From the NCBI GenBank assembly GCA_016713405.1, contig JADJPF010000024.1, forward strand, positions 1-64,000: DNA of 64,000 bases, given 5' to 3'. Origin of the DNA: Blastocatellia bacterium (GTDB taxonomy: Bacteria; Acidobacteriota; Blastocatellia; Chloracidobacteriales; JADJPF01). Numbering within the stretch: the first letter of the stretch is position 1; each line of letters opens with the position of its first letter. The notes below the pieces were generated by a model. That model was not told the DNA's origin and searched no databases. It was given only the letters and a program-made list of their open reading frames with translations. This document shows positions 54,533 through 63,577 of the stretch, in pieces. The position numbers were made by a program, and so were the translations under genes.

Positions 54533-55981
54533 TTAACGATGGCGCGAAGTACGATTTTTTGCTTTTGGCTGTGCTTTAGCTTTACTACTAGCATTTACTC
54601 TGCTTTTGTTACTAGTTTTGTAACTTTGTTGCTTAGTAGGTGCTACTTTAACCGTTTTACGGATTACAGCTTTGCGACTAGTGCTATAGCGGGAAGAAGT
54701 TTTATAACGAGATTTTAGTCTAACATTGCGAATTTGTTGGGATTTAGCACGTGGACGATAAGCAGCCCTTGTTACTGTTTCAGGTGCGCGGTAGTCTGAT
54801 GGTGGTTCTACTGTAACAGAGCTATCTAATGAACGAAGAATAGATAAATAAATTTGTGTTTCTTGTGGAAGTGAACGTTTCCAATATTCGCCTTGTGATA
54901 ATGTGCGAGGTACTTTTACAGGGTTAGAATTATAACCGGCTGCCATTATTTCTTCTTCTGTTGCAATACTGTTTTCCCAAGCACTAGCAACAACATCATT
55001 ACCAGAGAAAAATTGATAGTAACGATTTAGATAAAGTAACATTGCTTTAGCAGCATTTTCATGTGTCATCATTGCTTGCTCAAAATCACTTATCCAATCT
55101 ACTTGTGGAAAAGAGTTTTTCATTTCTCTATAAGTGCTAAAAATCATTTGCACCATTCCACCAGCACCAGCACTGCTAACAGCATAACGATAGGTATTTC
55201 CACGATTAAGTGCGTAAAGTGTTCTTACTTCATTAAATAAAGCTGTTTTGCTTTCATTGTGGTAACGGCTATGGTCAATATGTTCTACAATACAAAGCAG
55301 TTTTGCTAAATTAAAAACTTTCTCAGGTACATCTAAATTATTGCGTTTAAGAGATTTATTAGCATTAGTCAAAACTTTTTCAATATACTGATCACCTAAT
55401 GGAGCAAAATTATAAGTTTGCAAACTATAATGGGCCGGAACATAATAGCCCATTTCCTTAAACATACCTTTTCTAACTATTGGGTATTTAACCATTAAGG
55501 GAACAAACTGCCCTATACCACTGCTAGTTTCTATGCTTACTTTAGTATTAATAAAGTTAGGATGGTCTATTCGTAAGGTAATTTGCGATCCTTCTGATAA
55601 GGCGAAGTTTTCTTGATAGCCGCGAGTAATAAAATTAGTTTTTAAGGTTTTAATAAAGTAGATTTCGCCGCTGCGTTTTTCTAGCATTGAAATTCCAACA
55701 GTTTCTTCATCTAAAGAGCAATCCTTAGCTAGTATCTTTTGAGCTTCAACTAATTTATCTAATAAATATTCTTCTGTTGTTTTTTCTTTGGCAACTTTAT
55801 TAGTGCTTTTTAATATGGTTGTTGTTGGAGGCTCATTAGATTTAATATCTATAGGGGTTTGATTAGTATTTTGTGCATATAGAGGAATAAAAGAATTTGC
55901 AAATAAAACACTGCCTAAAACAACTTTTTTCCAGTTATTTTTTAATATGTTTTGTATAGGGAAAAATACTTTAGCTGACAT
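54533..55981 (-). CDS. secreted lysozyme-like (transglycosylase-type) protein
   Basis: 482 residues. A membrane/signal segment (about 17-36, VVLGSVLFANSFIPLYAQ) precedes a linker and a central domain. About 215-330 looks like a lytic-transglycosylase fold: LLCIVEHIDHSRY with a candidate catalytic Glu, and SSAGAGGMVQMIFSTYREM, comparable to the SSAGAMGxMQxxPxT motif of SLT domains, then AAKAMLLYLNRYYQFF. The C-terminal 90 residues are basic, Ser/Lys/Arg-rich and disordered, probably binding cell wall or nucleic acid. Activity on peptidoglycan is inferred. Confidence 0.58.
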   Translation of the reverse strand: MSAKVFFPIQNILKNNWKKVVLGSVLFANSFIPLYAQNTNQTPIDIKSNEPPTTTILKSTNKVAKEKTTEEYLLDKLVEAQKILAKDCSLDEETVGISMLEKRSGEIYFIKTLKTNFITRGYQENFALSEGSQITLRIDHPNFINTKVSIETSSGIGQFVPLMVKYPIVRKGMFKEMGYYVPAHYSLQTYNFAPLGDQYIEKVLTNANKSLKRNNLDVPEKVFNLAKLLCIVEHIDHSRYHNESKTALFNEVRTLYALNRGNTYRYAVSSAGAGGMVQMIFSTYREMKNSFPQVDWISDFEQAMMTHENAAKAMLLYLNRYYQFFSGNDVVASAWENSIATEEEIMAAGYNSNPVKVPRTLSQGEYWKRSLPQETQIYLSILRSLDSSVTVEPPSDYRAPETVTRAAYRPRAKSQQIRNVRLKSRYKTSSRYSTSRKAVIRKTVKVAPTKQQSYKTSNKSRVNASSKAKAQPKAKNRTSRHR

Positions 55982-56479
55982 TTAATTAAACCTCAGAAGA
56001 ATGTTGTTTAAGATTTTAATGTTGAGAGCTTTTTTTGGCTTAAAATTTTTGATGCTCATTATTAATGATCAGATGTCCTAAATAATCTAGCAATTTTTTC
56101 CTGGCTATGGTAGGCAAGCATTACAAAAATTTAATTATCTTTATTATATAGAAGAAATAACTATTAATAGTTAATAAACAAATTTAACTATTTAAGAGAT
56201 CCTAAATAGAATATAAAAAACTTACTTTCTTTAGATAATATTAAGATCCTAAATAAACCCTAAATAAAACAAAATATACTGGTAATGAATATTACTAAAC
56301 AGTATTCTAACTAAGTATTTTCGCGTTTTAAGCTTACATTATTGCATTTTAACAATAATATAATTGCTGTAGAAAAGTATTTTTCTGTATAATGGCAAGA
56401 ACCTTTAGCAAAATAAAATAATCCTTAAATAACTATCTATCACTCAATGCTATTAATTGCATTTCCGTTGGAGGAAAGC
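55982..56479. repeat. divergent spacer with four copies of CCTAAATA and a promoter
   Basis: The octamer CCTAAATA occurs at 56077, 56201, 56248 and 56259, and the first three are preceded by T. Two copies lie in the longer direct repeat AGATCCTAAATA (56197 and 56244). No gene is seen. A promoter-like TTGCTG (56364-56369), 18 bp, TATAAT (56388-56393) faces the copper monooxygenase gene. Confidence 0.45.
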
Positions 56480-58012
56480 ATGAAAAAATTTTTACTATTG
56501 GTCTTTTTATTTGCCTGCGGTTTGTTAGTTTTAGCACCAAGTATAACTAAACCAACCAAAGGATCTGCTGCTGATGCCCCAACTTTTAATAAAGAAGTAG
56601 TCAGAATTTTACAGCAAAATTGTCAAACTTGTCACCATCCAGGCTATATTGCACCTTTTTCATTAATGACTTATTCAGAAACTAAGCCTTTTGCAGAAGC
56701 AATCAAAACCGCTGTTCAATCTCGTATGATGCCTCCTTGGAAAGCAGCAGAGGGTTGCGGAAGCTTTAATGATGAGCGTATTTTAACGCCTGCTCAAATA
56801 GAAACCATTAGTAAATGGGCCGATGCTGGTGCGCCTGAAGGTAATGCAGAAGACCTACCACCTCCAGTAAAATTTAGTAGTAGTTGGGGACTAGGCGAAC
56901 CACAACTAGCATTAAAATCTAGCGAACCTTATGAGCTAGCCGCTAATGGTGATGATGTTTATCGCTGCTTTGTTATGCCACATGTTTTTGAAGAAGATAA
57001 ATATGTTACTGCCGTAGAAGTCCTACCAGATGCAGCAGAAGTAGTTCATCATGTACTACTTTTTATTGATGGTAAAGGCGTATCTCTTAAGTTAGATGAG
57101 GCGGATCCTGGCCCAGGCTATACTTCTTTTGGTGGCCCAGGCTTTACTCCTACAGGCGGTCTAGGCGGTTGGGCTCCTGGAAATTTACCTCGTTTTTCTC
57201 CTGAAGGTGTTGGGATAAAAATCCCTAAAGGCTCACGTGTAGTGATGCAAGTTCATTATCATCCAAATGGTAAAACAACACTTGATCAAACTCGTATTGG
57301 GCTACATTTTTCAGATACACCACTAGAAAGTGAATTACGTAGTTTCCCAATTTTTAACCTTGGGTTTGCTATTCCTCCTGGAGCAAAAAAACATAAAGTT
57401 ATTGGACAATATACAATTCCAGCCAACACCAATATTAAAGTGTTAGGTGTTAGCCCACATATGCACTTACTTGGAAAACAAATGAAGCTAGAAGTTACTT
57501 TACCAGGTAGCAAAAAGCCTGCTTGTATGGTTAACATTCCTGCTTGGGATTTCGAATGGCAAGGTACATATACTTATCAAGAACCCCTAGTATTACCTGG
57601 TGGTAGCAAAATTAAGCTAACAGCCTTTTATGATAATTCTACAGCTAATCCATTTAATCCAAATAATCCTCCTAAAACGGTTACTTGGGGTGAACAGACT
57701 ACAGATGAAATGTGTTTAGCTTTTGTTAGCTACATCCTAGACCGTAAAGGCTCACAAGCCCAAGCTGCTGATGCTAAATCTACACTAATAGTAGATGAAA
57801 TTGCACTAGACCCACAAGCTAACCCACGTATTACAATGGGCGGTAAGGACTTAATGCAGCAAGCTAATATTCGTATGATGGGATCTATTTTAAGTAGTTC
57901 TCCTGGTGAAATGTATAACTGGGCCCCAGCTTACAATAAATCAGGAATGAATCTACTTCCCTGGAAATCACCTAGAAATTTAGATATTCCACAAAGACCA
58001 CTTTGTCACTAA
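56480..58012 (+). CDS. haem c and copper type II ascorbate-dependent monooxygenase-like protein
   Basis: About 510 residues from ATG 56480, chosen because GGAGGAAAGC precedes it and a signal peptide starts there (KKFLLLVFLFACGLLVLA); an upstream in-frame ATG at 56447 lacks these. A haem c site CQTCH (48-52) lies in a small c-type domain ending in MMPPWKA. The rest is a two-domain copper monooxygenase of the PHM type, with VVHHVLLFID, VMQVHYHPNG and VSPHMHLLGKQM supplying His/Met ligands. It is exported and may couple electron transfer from the haem to copper. Substrate unknown. Confidence 0.8.
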   Translation: MKKFLLLVFLFACGLLVLAPSITKPTKGSAADAPTFNKEVVRILQQNCQTCHHPGYIAPFSLMTYSETKPFAEAIKTAVQSRMMPPWKAAEGCGSFNDERILTPAQIETISKWADAGAPEGNAEDLPPPVKFSSSWGLGEPQLALKSSEPYELAANGDDVYRCFVMPHVFEEDKYVTAVEVLPDAAEVVHHVLLFIDGKGVSLKLDEADPGPGYTSFGGPGFTPTGGLGGWAPGNLPRFSPEGVGIKIPKGSRVVMQVHYHPNGKTTLDQTRIGLHFSDTPLESELRSFPIFNLGFAIPPGAKKHKVIGQYTIPANTNIKVLGVSPHMHLLGKQMKLEVTLPGSKKPACMVNIPAWDFEWQGTYTYQEPLVLPGGSKIKLTAFYDNSTANPFNPNNPPKTVTWGEQTTDEMCLAFVSYILDRKGSQAQAADAKSTLIVDEIALDPQANPRITMGGKDLMQQANIRMMGSILSSSPGEMYNWAPAYNKSGMNLLPWKSPRNLDIPQRPLCH

Positions 58013-58067
58013 AAATTATTTTTTGCTAAAGTGTATAAAACCCAGCGTTTTTATATGCAATGAAGGT

Positions 58068-59249
58068 TTAATTTGCTAAACGCCCAATTAAATTATTCAT
58101 TCTTTGATTAAATGCTTTACGACTGAAGTTTTTACTATCAAGAAAGGCTTGATAGCTTAATTTTTGTAAAAGTTGCTTATCATTAATAAGTATATTGGTG
58201 TAATTGAGCATTTCTTCCAAACTATCCCATAAAAAACCATTTTTTTTCTGATGCACAGTATTTTTCTGTCCACCTGAATTAATAACTACAGGTACTGCTC
58301 CAGCTGACATAGCTTCTACAGTTGTGATTCCAAAATGTTCTTGTAGATTTGGATATTGTTCAGAAGATACTCCATAACCAGTTGCATGCCAGTAAATAGA
58401 GGCTTTTTTATATAGCTTGTGTAACTCTTCAAAATTAATACCAAAATGGAAAAAGATAGGATAGCCTTTTGCAGAATCAATAAGCTGAGAGATAAATTTA
58501 TCATCATTCTTATCCTTTGTTATTCCACCAGCTAAATGCAGTTCCCACCCATCCTTAATTGCCTTATTTAATTTCTTAAATGCTTTAACTAATATATCTT
58601 GGCGTTTATGGTGAATGAATTTTTTATCTGATGTAAAACGACCTACATTTAGAATTATTGACCTCTTATCAGAAAAGTTGAGTATCTCCATCATAGGGTC
58701 GCAGCTAGAATAAATAAGTTCTGACGGACGATTCCACCATTTCATAATCCATTCTTGAGTAAATTGTGAATTTGCTGCAATAAAATCATAAGAATCTAGT
58801 GTTGCTATGCTTCGGTTCATTATCCTATTTTTTATCCAAATGAGGGATGTGTCTATTTTTTCTTTAAGTGAGATCCCTTCTAATGGACTTCTTGGAATTT
58901 TATGAGGAAACATACAAAAATAGATTCCTCGCTTTGAGGGACAAGAAAGTCCACTCATAAATGAGTTATTGATAAATATATCCAATTCAAGTGCTTTAAT
59001 CTGACAAAAATAGTCTTTTTCATAAGCATATTTTTGTTTTAACCAAGAAAATCGCCCTTGTTTTAGAACAATTATTTGAATACGGCTAAGATCAACATTA
59101 AAGTATTTTTCTAGGTACTCTTTATTAATTGAGTAAGGTACTAAAAGATACACATTGTGAAAATCACTTAAATGTGTTGCTGTAACAAGGGATCTTTTCT
59201 CTGCACCACCTAAAGTATTAAGAAAAAGATTATAAATACCAATTTTCAT
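58068..59249 (-). CDS. GT4-type glycosyltransferase
   Basis: About 393 residues from the ATG at 59249 (MKIGIYNLFLNTLGGAEKRS); the TTG at 59261 is a less likely start. The GT-B fold shows the GGAEK N-terminal loop, ILNVGRFTSDKKFIHHKRQ, and the C-terminal FGITTVEAMSAGAVPVVINSGGQ with the nucleotide-sugar-binding E. It resembles ALG11-type mannosyltransferases. It stands alone between plus-strand genes. Confidence 0.82.
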   Translation of the reverse strand: MKIGIYNLFLNTLGGAEKRSLVTATHLSDFHNVYLLVPYSINKEYLEKYFNVDLSRIQIIVLKQGRFSWLKQKYAYEKDYFCQIKALELDIFINNSFMSGLSCPSKRGIYFCMFPHKIPRSPLEGISLKEKIDTSLIWIKNRIMNRSIATLDSYDFIAANSQFTQEWIMKWWNRPSELIYSSCDPMMEILNFSDKRSIILNVGRFTSDKKFIHHKRQDILVKAFKKLNKAIKDGWELHLAGGITKDKNDDKFISQLIDSAKGYPIFFHFGINFEELHKLYKKASIYWHATGYGVSSEQYPNLQEHFGITTVEAMSAGAVPVVINSGGQKNTVHQKKNGFLWDSLEEMLNYTNILINDKQLLQKLSYQAFLDSKNFSRKAFNQRMNNLIGRLAN

Positions 59250-59371
59250 AAAAACTATCAAAGTATAAAGTTAAGGTTAGGGTCATTAATATATTTTATA
59301 TTGGTAAGCTTTAATATTTTCTCCTACTTTAGCTTGACCAAAATTTAAGCTCTGTGTAGCTTACTAAAATT

Positions 59372-60622
59372 ATGGAAAAATTGGTAATAACTAACATTAA
59401 ACAGCTAGTAACATTAGCTGGATCATCTGAGCCACGTACAAAAAATAACTTAAGTGAACTTTCGATAATAGAGAATGGTGCAATAGTTTGTGAAAATGGG
59501 TTAATTAACTGGGTTGGAGAAGCTCAAAGCCTACCACAATTTACAGATTGTCAATTTATAGATGCTAGAGAAAAAATAGTAACACCTGGGTTTGTAGATG
59601 CACATACACACCCAGTTTTTGCTGGTAGTCGGGAAAATGAATATGAACTCAGGATTTTAGGTAAAACTTACCAAGAAATAGCTTTAGCTGGTGGTGGAAT
59701 ACGTTCAAGCGTTCGTCGTACTCGTGGTGCTAGTTGCAAAGATTTATTAGCAGAATCACGCAGCCATATAAATTTACTTTTACAACATGGTACAACTACG
59801 GCAGAAGCAAAAAGCGGCTATGGTTTATCGCTAGAAGATGAAATAAAAAGTTTAGAAGTAATTAAAGAGCTAACATCTGAAAATAATATTGAACTAGTCC
59901 CTACATTTTTAGGAGCGCATGAAATCCCTGATGAATTTCGCAATAATCGAGATAGCTATATAAATTTGTTAACTGAAAAAATGATCCCAGCAGTTGCAAA
60001 AGAAAATTTAGCTGAATATTGTGATATTTTTTGTGAAAGCCATGTTTTTTCCGTTGATGAAGCTAGAAAAATATTAAATACAGCTAAAGAGTATGGCTTA
60101 AAATTACGCTTACACGCCGATCAATTAACACTTTCAGGTGGAGCAAAGCTAGCAGCAGAATTAAACGCTATAACAGCCGATCATTTAGAGCATATTGATG
60201 AAGAGTCTATTGATGCACTAAAACAAGCAGGAGTTATGGCTGTTTTGTTGCCAGGGTCGGTTTTTCATTTAGGCTTAAAGCAGTATCCTCCAGCTAGAAA
60301 AATGATTGACAGCGGACTTGCAATAGTAATTGCAACAGACTTTAACCCTGGTAGCTCACCAACACCTAGTTTATCAATGATAATGAGTTTAGCTTGTACT
60401 CAAATGAGGCTTACACCTGCTGAAGCATTGACGGCTTGCACCATTAATGCTGCTTATAGCCTTGGACGAGGCGATAAAATTGGATCTTTAGAACTAGGTA
60501 AACAAGCTGATTTAGTAATATTTGACTGCCAAGATTATCGGCAAATCCCATACTTTTTTGGCACAAACCTTGTAAATACAGTTATTAAGCGAGGAAATAT
60601 TGTTTATAGGAGTAGTAGATAA
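59372..60622 (+). CDS. hutI: imidazolonepropionase
   Basis: 416 residues of the amidohydrolase superfamily: metal ligands in VDAHTHPVFAGSRENE (H78, H80), the substrate loop YQEIALAGGGIRSSVRRTR, LVPTFLGAHEIP, LRLHADQL and the C-terminal IATDFNPGSSPTPSL. It opens imidazolone-propionate to formimino-glutamate in histidine degradation. Its stop TAA is followed directly by the ATG of the formiminotransferase gene, so the two steps are translated as a pair. HutH and HutU are not in the window. Confidence 0.95.
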   Translation: MEKLVITNIKQLVTLAGSSEPRTKNNLSELSIIENGAIVCENGLINWVGEAQSLPQFTDCQFIDAREKIVTPGFVDAHTHPVFAGSRENEYELRILGKTYQEIALAGGGIRSSVRRTRGASCKDLLAESRSHINLLLQHGTTTAEAKSGYGLSLEDEIKSLEVIKELTSENNIELVPTFLGAHEIPDEFRNNRDSYINLLTEKMIPAVAKENLAEYCDIFCESHVFSVDEARKILNTAKEYGLKLRLHADQLTLSGGAKLAAELNAITADHLEHIDEESIDALKQAGVMAVLLPGSVFHLGLKQYPPARKMIDSGLAIVIATDFNPGSSPTPSLSMIMSLACTQMRLTPAEALTACTINAAYSLGRGDKIGSLELGKQADLVIFDCQDYRQIPYFFGTNLVNTVIKRGNIVYRSSR

Positions 60623-62197
60623 ATGGAAAAAATTGTTGAATGTATCCCAAATTTTAGTGAAGGTCGTAGAAAGGAAGTTCTTGATCAAATAGTTGCAACT
60701 ATTAAGTCTGTACCAGGAGTAGTTTTACTAGATCAAGAAATGGATGCTAGCCATAATCGTTCAGTAGTGACTTTTGTTGGTGAGCCTGAAGCTTGCGTTG
60801 AGGCTGCTGTAAGAGCTAGTGGAAAGGCTGCTGAACTAATTAACCTTAACTATCATCAAGGCGAACATCCACGCTTAGGGGCTACAGATGTTATTCCATT
60901 TGTCCCTATTTCAAATGTTTCTATGGAAGATTGCGTTCGTCTAGCGCGTGAAGCTGGGCGAAGGATTGCAGCAGAAAATAAAATTCCTGTCTATCTTTAT
61001 GAGTCGGCTGCTACTAGACCAGATAGAGTTAATTTAGCTGATATACGTAAGGGAGAATTTGAGCTTTTAAGCAAAGAAATAGAAACAAACGCCAGTCGTA
61101 AACCAGATTTTGGCGAAGCTAAAATTCATCCTACTGCGGGTGCTGTTGTGGTAGGCGCAAGACCTCCGCTAGTTGCTTATAACATCAATCTAGCAACCAG
61201 TGATATTGATGTAGCTAAGAAAATTGCTAAAGTTATACGTTTTGCAGGTGGAGGGCTTCGCTATGTTAAAGCCCTAGGTTTTGAGCTTAAAGACCGTGGA
61301 ATTGTTCAAGTTTCTATGAATATGGTGAATTTTGAAGGGACACCACTTTTTAGAGCTTTTGAAATGGTAAAACGAGAAGCTGAACGATATGGAGTAAATA
61401 TTTTAGGTAGTGAAATTGTCGGACTAGTACCACAAGCCGCGCTAAATGCTTGTTCAGACTTTTATTTACAGCTAGAAAACTTTAGCCCAGAACAAATTTT
61501 AGAAAATCGTCTTCAAGCTGCTTTAGCTAAACAAGAAAGAATTGATTCAGGACAAGGTGAAGACAACGAAAGTTTATCTAACACAATAGGCACATTTCCA
61601 GATTTAGTTGCTGCCGGAACTGCTGCTCCAGGTGGCGGAAGCGTTGCGGCTCATTGTGGTATGTTAGCAGCGGCTCTTGGTCAAATGATGGGAAATTTAA
61701 CGGTTGGAAAGAAAAAATTTGCTTCTGTTGAATGGCAAGTAAAAGAACTTCTTACTCAATTAGATGAACTCCGAGCAGTTTTAAGACAAACTATTACTGA
61801 TAATGCTGAGAGCTTTAATGGTGTATTAAAAGCAATGAAATTACCTAAAGATAGCCAGGCAGAACAATTAGCTAGAGAAACTGCTATACAAGAAGCCACC
61901 AAGCACGCGGTTTCTGTGCCTGTTCGTACAGTTGAGCAATCCTTTGCTGTACTAGAGCTATTAGATGACTTATCTGAGATTGGCAACCCTAATGTTTTAA
62001 CAGATTTAGCTGTTGGCGCACAGCTAGCAGTAGTAGCAATACGCAGTGCTTACTACAATGTATTAGTTAATTTAAGCTCAATAACTGACAATGAATTTGT
62101 TACAGAAAATCAAAATAAAGTGTCAAGTTTGCTAGAACGCGCTCAAGAAATAGCAAATAAAATTGAGCAAACTCTAAGAAAAAGCCTTAGCAATTAA
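60623..62197 (+). CDS. ftcD: bifunctional glutamate formimidoyltransferase / formimidoyltetrahydrofolate cyclodeaminase
   Basis: 524 residues. The N-terminal transferase (about 1-300) starts ECIPNFSEGRRKEVLDQI and has GEHPRLGATDVIPFVPI and VSMNMVNFEGTP. The C-terminal cyclodeaminase (about 330-515) has FPDLVAAGTAAPGGGSVAAH and the helical bundle with MMGNLTVGKKKF. This is the fused arrangement of the animal FTCD. It moves the formimino group of formiminoglutamate to tetrahydrofolate and then releases ammonia. With hutI directly upstream it completes the last steps of histidine catabolism. Confidence 0.92.
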   Translation: MEKIVECIPNFSEGRRKEVLDQIVATIKSVPGVVLLDQEMDASHNRSVVTFVGEPEACVEAAVRASGKAAELINLNYHQGEHPRLGATDVIPFVPISNVSMEDCVRLAREAGRRIAAENKIPVYLYESAATRPDRVNLADIRKGEFELLSKEIETNASRKPDFGEAKIHPTAGAVVVGARPPLVAYNINLATSDIDVAKKIAKVIRFAGGGLRYVKALGFELKDRGIVQVSMNMVNFEGTPLFRAFEMVKREAERYGVNILGSEIVGLVPQAALNACSDFYLQLENFSPEQILENRLQAALAKQERIDSGQGEDNESLSNTIGTFPDLVAAGTAAPGGGSVAAHCGMLAAALGQMMGNLTVGKKKFASVEWQVKELLTQLDELRAVLRQTITDNAESFNGVLKAMKLPKDSQAEQLARETAIQEATKHAVSVPVRTVEQSFAVLELLDDLSEIGNPNVLTDLAVGAQLAVVAIRSAYYNVLVNLSSITDNEFVTENQNKVSSLLERAQEIANKIEQTLRKSLSN

Positions 62198-62241
62198 ATA
62201 TAGTGTAATATAAAAGATCTAGTAAATTTTTAATTTCTTGA

Positions 62242-62446
62242 GTCCTGAAAGGACGAAATAATTGTAGCCTAGGTCGTAAGACCTAAGCCTAGTGATTATA
62301 CATAATTAGAGTCGCGTAGCGACGACATAATAAACCTAATTAGCGCAGTATTTTAATTATGTCGTCACATTCGTGACTCTGTGAATATTTTATTATCATA
62401 CGTAGGGTTAAAACCCTACGCTACAAATGTGTCGCCCCGTTGGGGC
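62242..62446. repeat. cluster of six short hairpins
   Basis: Six small perfect inverted repeats lie within 205 nt: 62242-62254 (GTCCT GAA AGGAC), 62270-62285 (TAGGTC GTAA GACCTA), 62311-62323 (GTCGC GTA GCGAC), 62364-62377 (GTCAC ATTC GTGAC), 62401-62420 (CGTAGGGTT AA AACCCTACG) and 62434-62446 (GCCCC GTT GGGGC). Most have 5-6 bp arms and 3-4 nt loops and are richer in G+C than the flanks. No ORF covers them. Confidence 0.7.
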
Positions 62447-62516
62447 TTAAGAATTAAGAATTAAGAATTAAGAATTAAGAATTAAGAATTAAGAATTAAG
62501 AATTAAGAATTAAGGA
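62447..62516. repeat. heptanucleotide tandem repeat
   Basis: Nine perfect copies of TTAAGAA (62447-62509) and one changed copy (TTAAGGA, 62510-62516). The copy number is likely to vary by slipped-strand mispairing. It directly follows the hairpin cluster. The remaining sequence to 62765 holds no gene that I can see. Confidence 0.85.
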
Positions 62517-62765
62517 TTACTTAGATTACGCTGTATTAAGTAAAGAAAATAGGTGTATGTAACTAAGCTTTATTTTTAGGAGTGTAGGCGTTTTGTCTAC
62601 ATTCCTAAAAAAATGTTTTTCTAGGCAAGTTTAGATGGATATCTAACAAAGTTTCCTAGTAAATTAATGGTTACATTTTTAGTATGATATATAAAAATTA
62701 GTTAAGTATAAAAATTAGTGTAGAAATAAAATAGCAAAAGTAAGTGTTAATTGAGGGAGTTTAAC

Positions 62766-63575
62766 ATGTCGTCGGATTACATTGGGTCTGACTTTGGGCA
62801 ATCTGTTTATGAGACAATTCAAGTAGTAGTGGCAGATCGAGTAGCTTACATTATTTTTAATAAGCCTCCATTAAATATCTTTTCTATTGAAATGATAAAA
62901 GAAGTTAATCATGCTCTTAGTCGATTAACAAAAATTACTTATGTTTGTGCAGTTGTTTTTGCTGCTACACCTACTTCAAAGGCTTTTTCTGCTGGTGTTT
63001 CAATTGAAGAGCATCGCCAAGATATGGCCTATCAAATGCTAGAAAATTTTCATAATATTTTCCGAGCTTTACATAATTATTCTAAACCAACAATTGCAGT
63101 AGTTAATGGGCCTGCTCTAGGTGGAGGATGTGAATTAGTAGCTTTTTGTGATGTGGTTATTGCTTCAGAAAAAGCAAAATTTGGACAACCTGAAATTCGA
63201 TTAGGTGTTTTCCCTCCTATGGCAGCCGTGATTTTACCTAGAATAATAGGATTAAAAAAAGCAACAGAAATGATCTTAACGGGTGAGCCAATAGATGCTT
63301 TTGATGCGCAAAATATGGGACTTGTAAATTTTGTTGTCAGCGAAGAACAATTAGAAGAACGTACTTTAGAAGTCATATCGTCTTTTCGTGATAATAGTGC
63401 ATCGGTTTTAGAAGTAACACGTCGTGCAATTTTTACAGGATTTTTTCCAAATTTTGAAGAAGTTTTGTCAAAAGTAGAAGAGCAATATTTGATGCAACTA
63501 ATGAGCTTAGCTGATCCACACGAAGGGTTAAAAGCTTTTATGGAAAAGCGCAAACCCGTTTGGAGGCATAAATAA
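62766..63575 (+). CDS. enoyl-CoA hydratase/isomerase family protein (dienoyl-CoA hydratase-like)
   Basis: About 269 residues from ATG 62766, which has GAGGGAG at the right distance; the in-frame TTG at 62751 overlaps that site. The crotonase oxyanion-hole segments are present: KAFSAGVSIEEH (first) and GPALGGGCELVAFCD (second), then GQPEIRLGVFPPMAAV. The combination SAGV.IEEH, MLENFHNIFRAL and PEIRLGVFPP resembles cyclohexadiene-carboxyl-CoA hydratases of anaerobic aromatic degradation more than plain fatty-acid hydratases, but substrate is not proven. Confidence 0.85.
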   Translation: MSSDYIGSDFGQSVYETIQVVVADRVAYIIFNKPPLNIFSIEMIKEVNHALSRLTKITYVCAVVFAATPTSKAFSAGVSIEEHRQDMAYQMLENFHNIFRALHNYSKPTIAVVNGPALGGGCELVAFCDVVIASEKAKFGQPEIRLGVFPPMAAVILPRIIGLKKATEMILTGEPIDAFDAQNMGLVNFVVSEEQLEERTLEVISSFRDNSASVLEVTRRAIFTGFFPNFEEVLSKVEEQYLMQLMSLADPHEGLKAFMEKRKPVWRHK

Positions 63576-63577
63576 AA

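Noticed and set aside
62447..62516. Regular repeats considered as a CRISPR array
   Set aside because: The unit is only 7 nt with no spacers between copies, and no cas gene is present.
63077..63553. 158-residue open frame on the minus strand
   Set aside because: Antisense to the enoyl-CoA hydratase, whose motifs are clear; no independent support.
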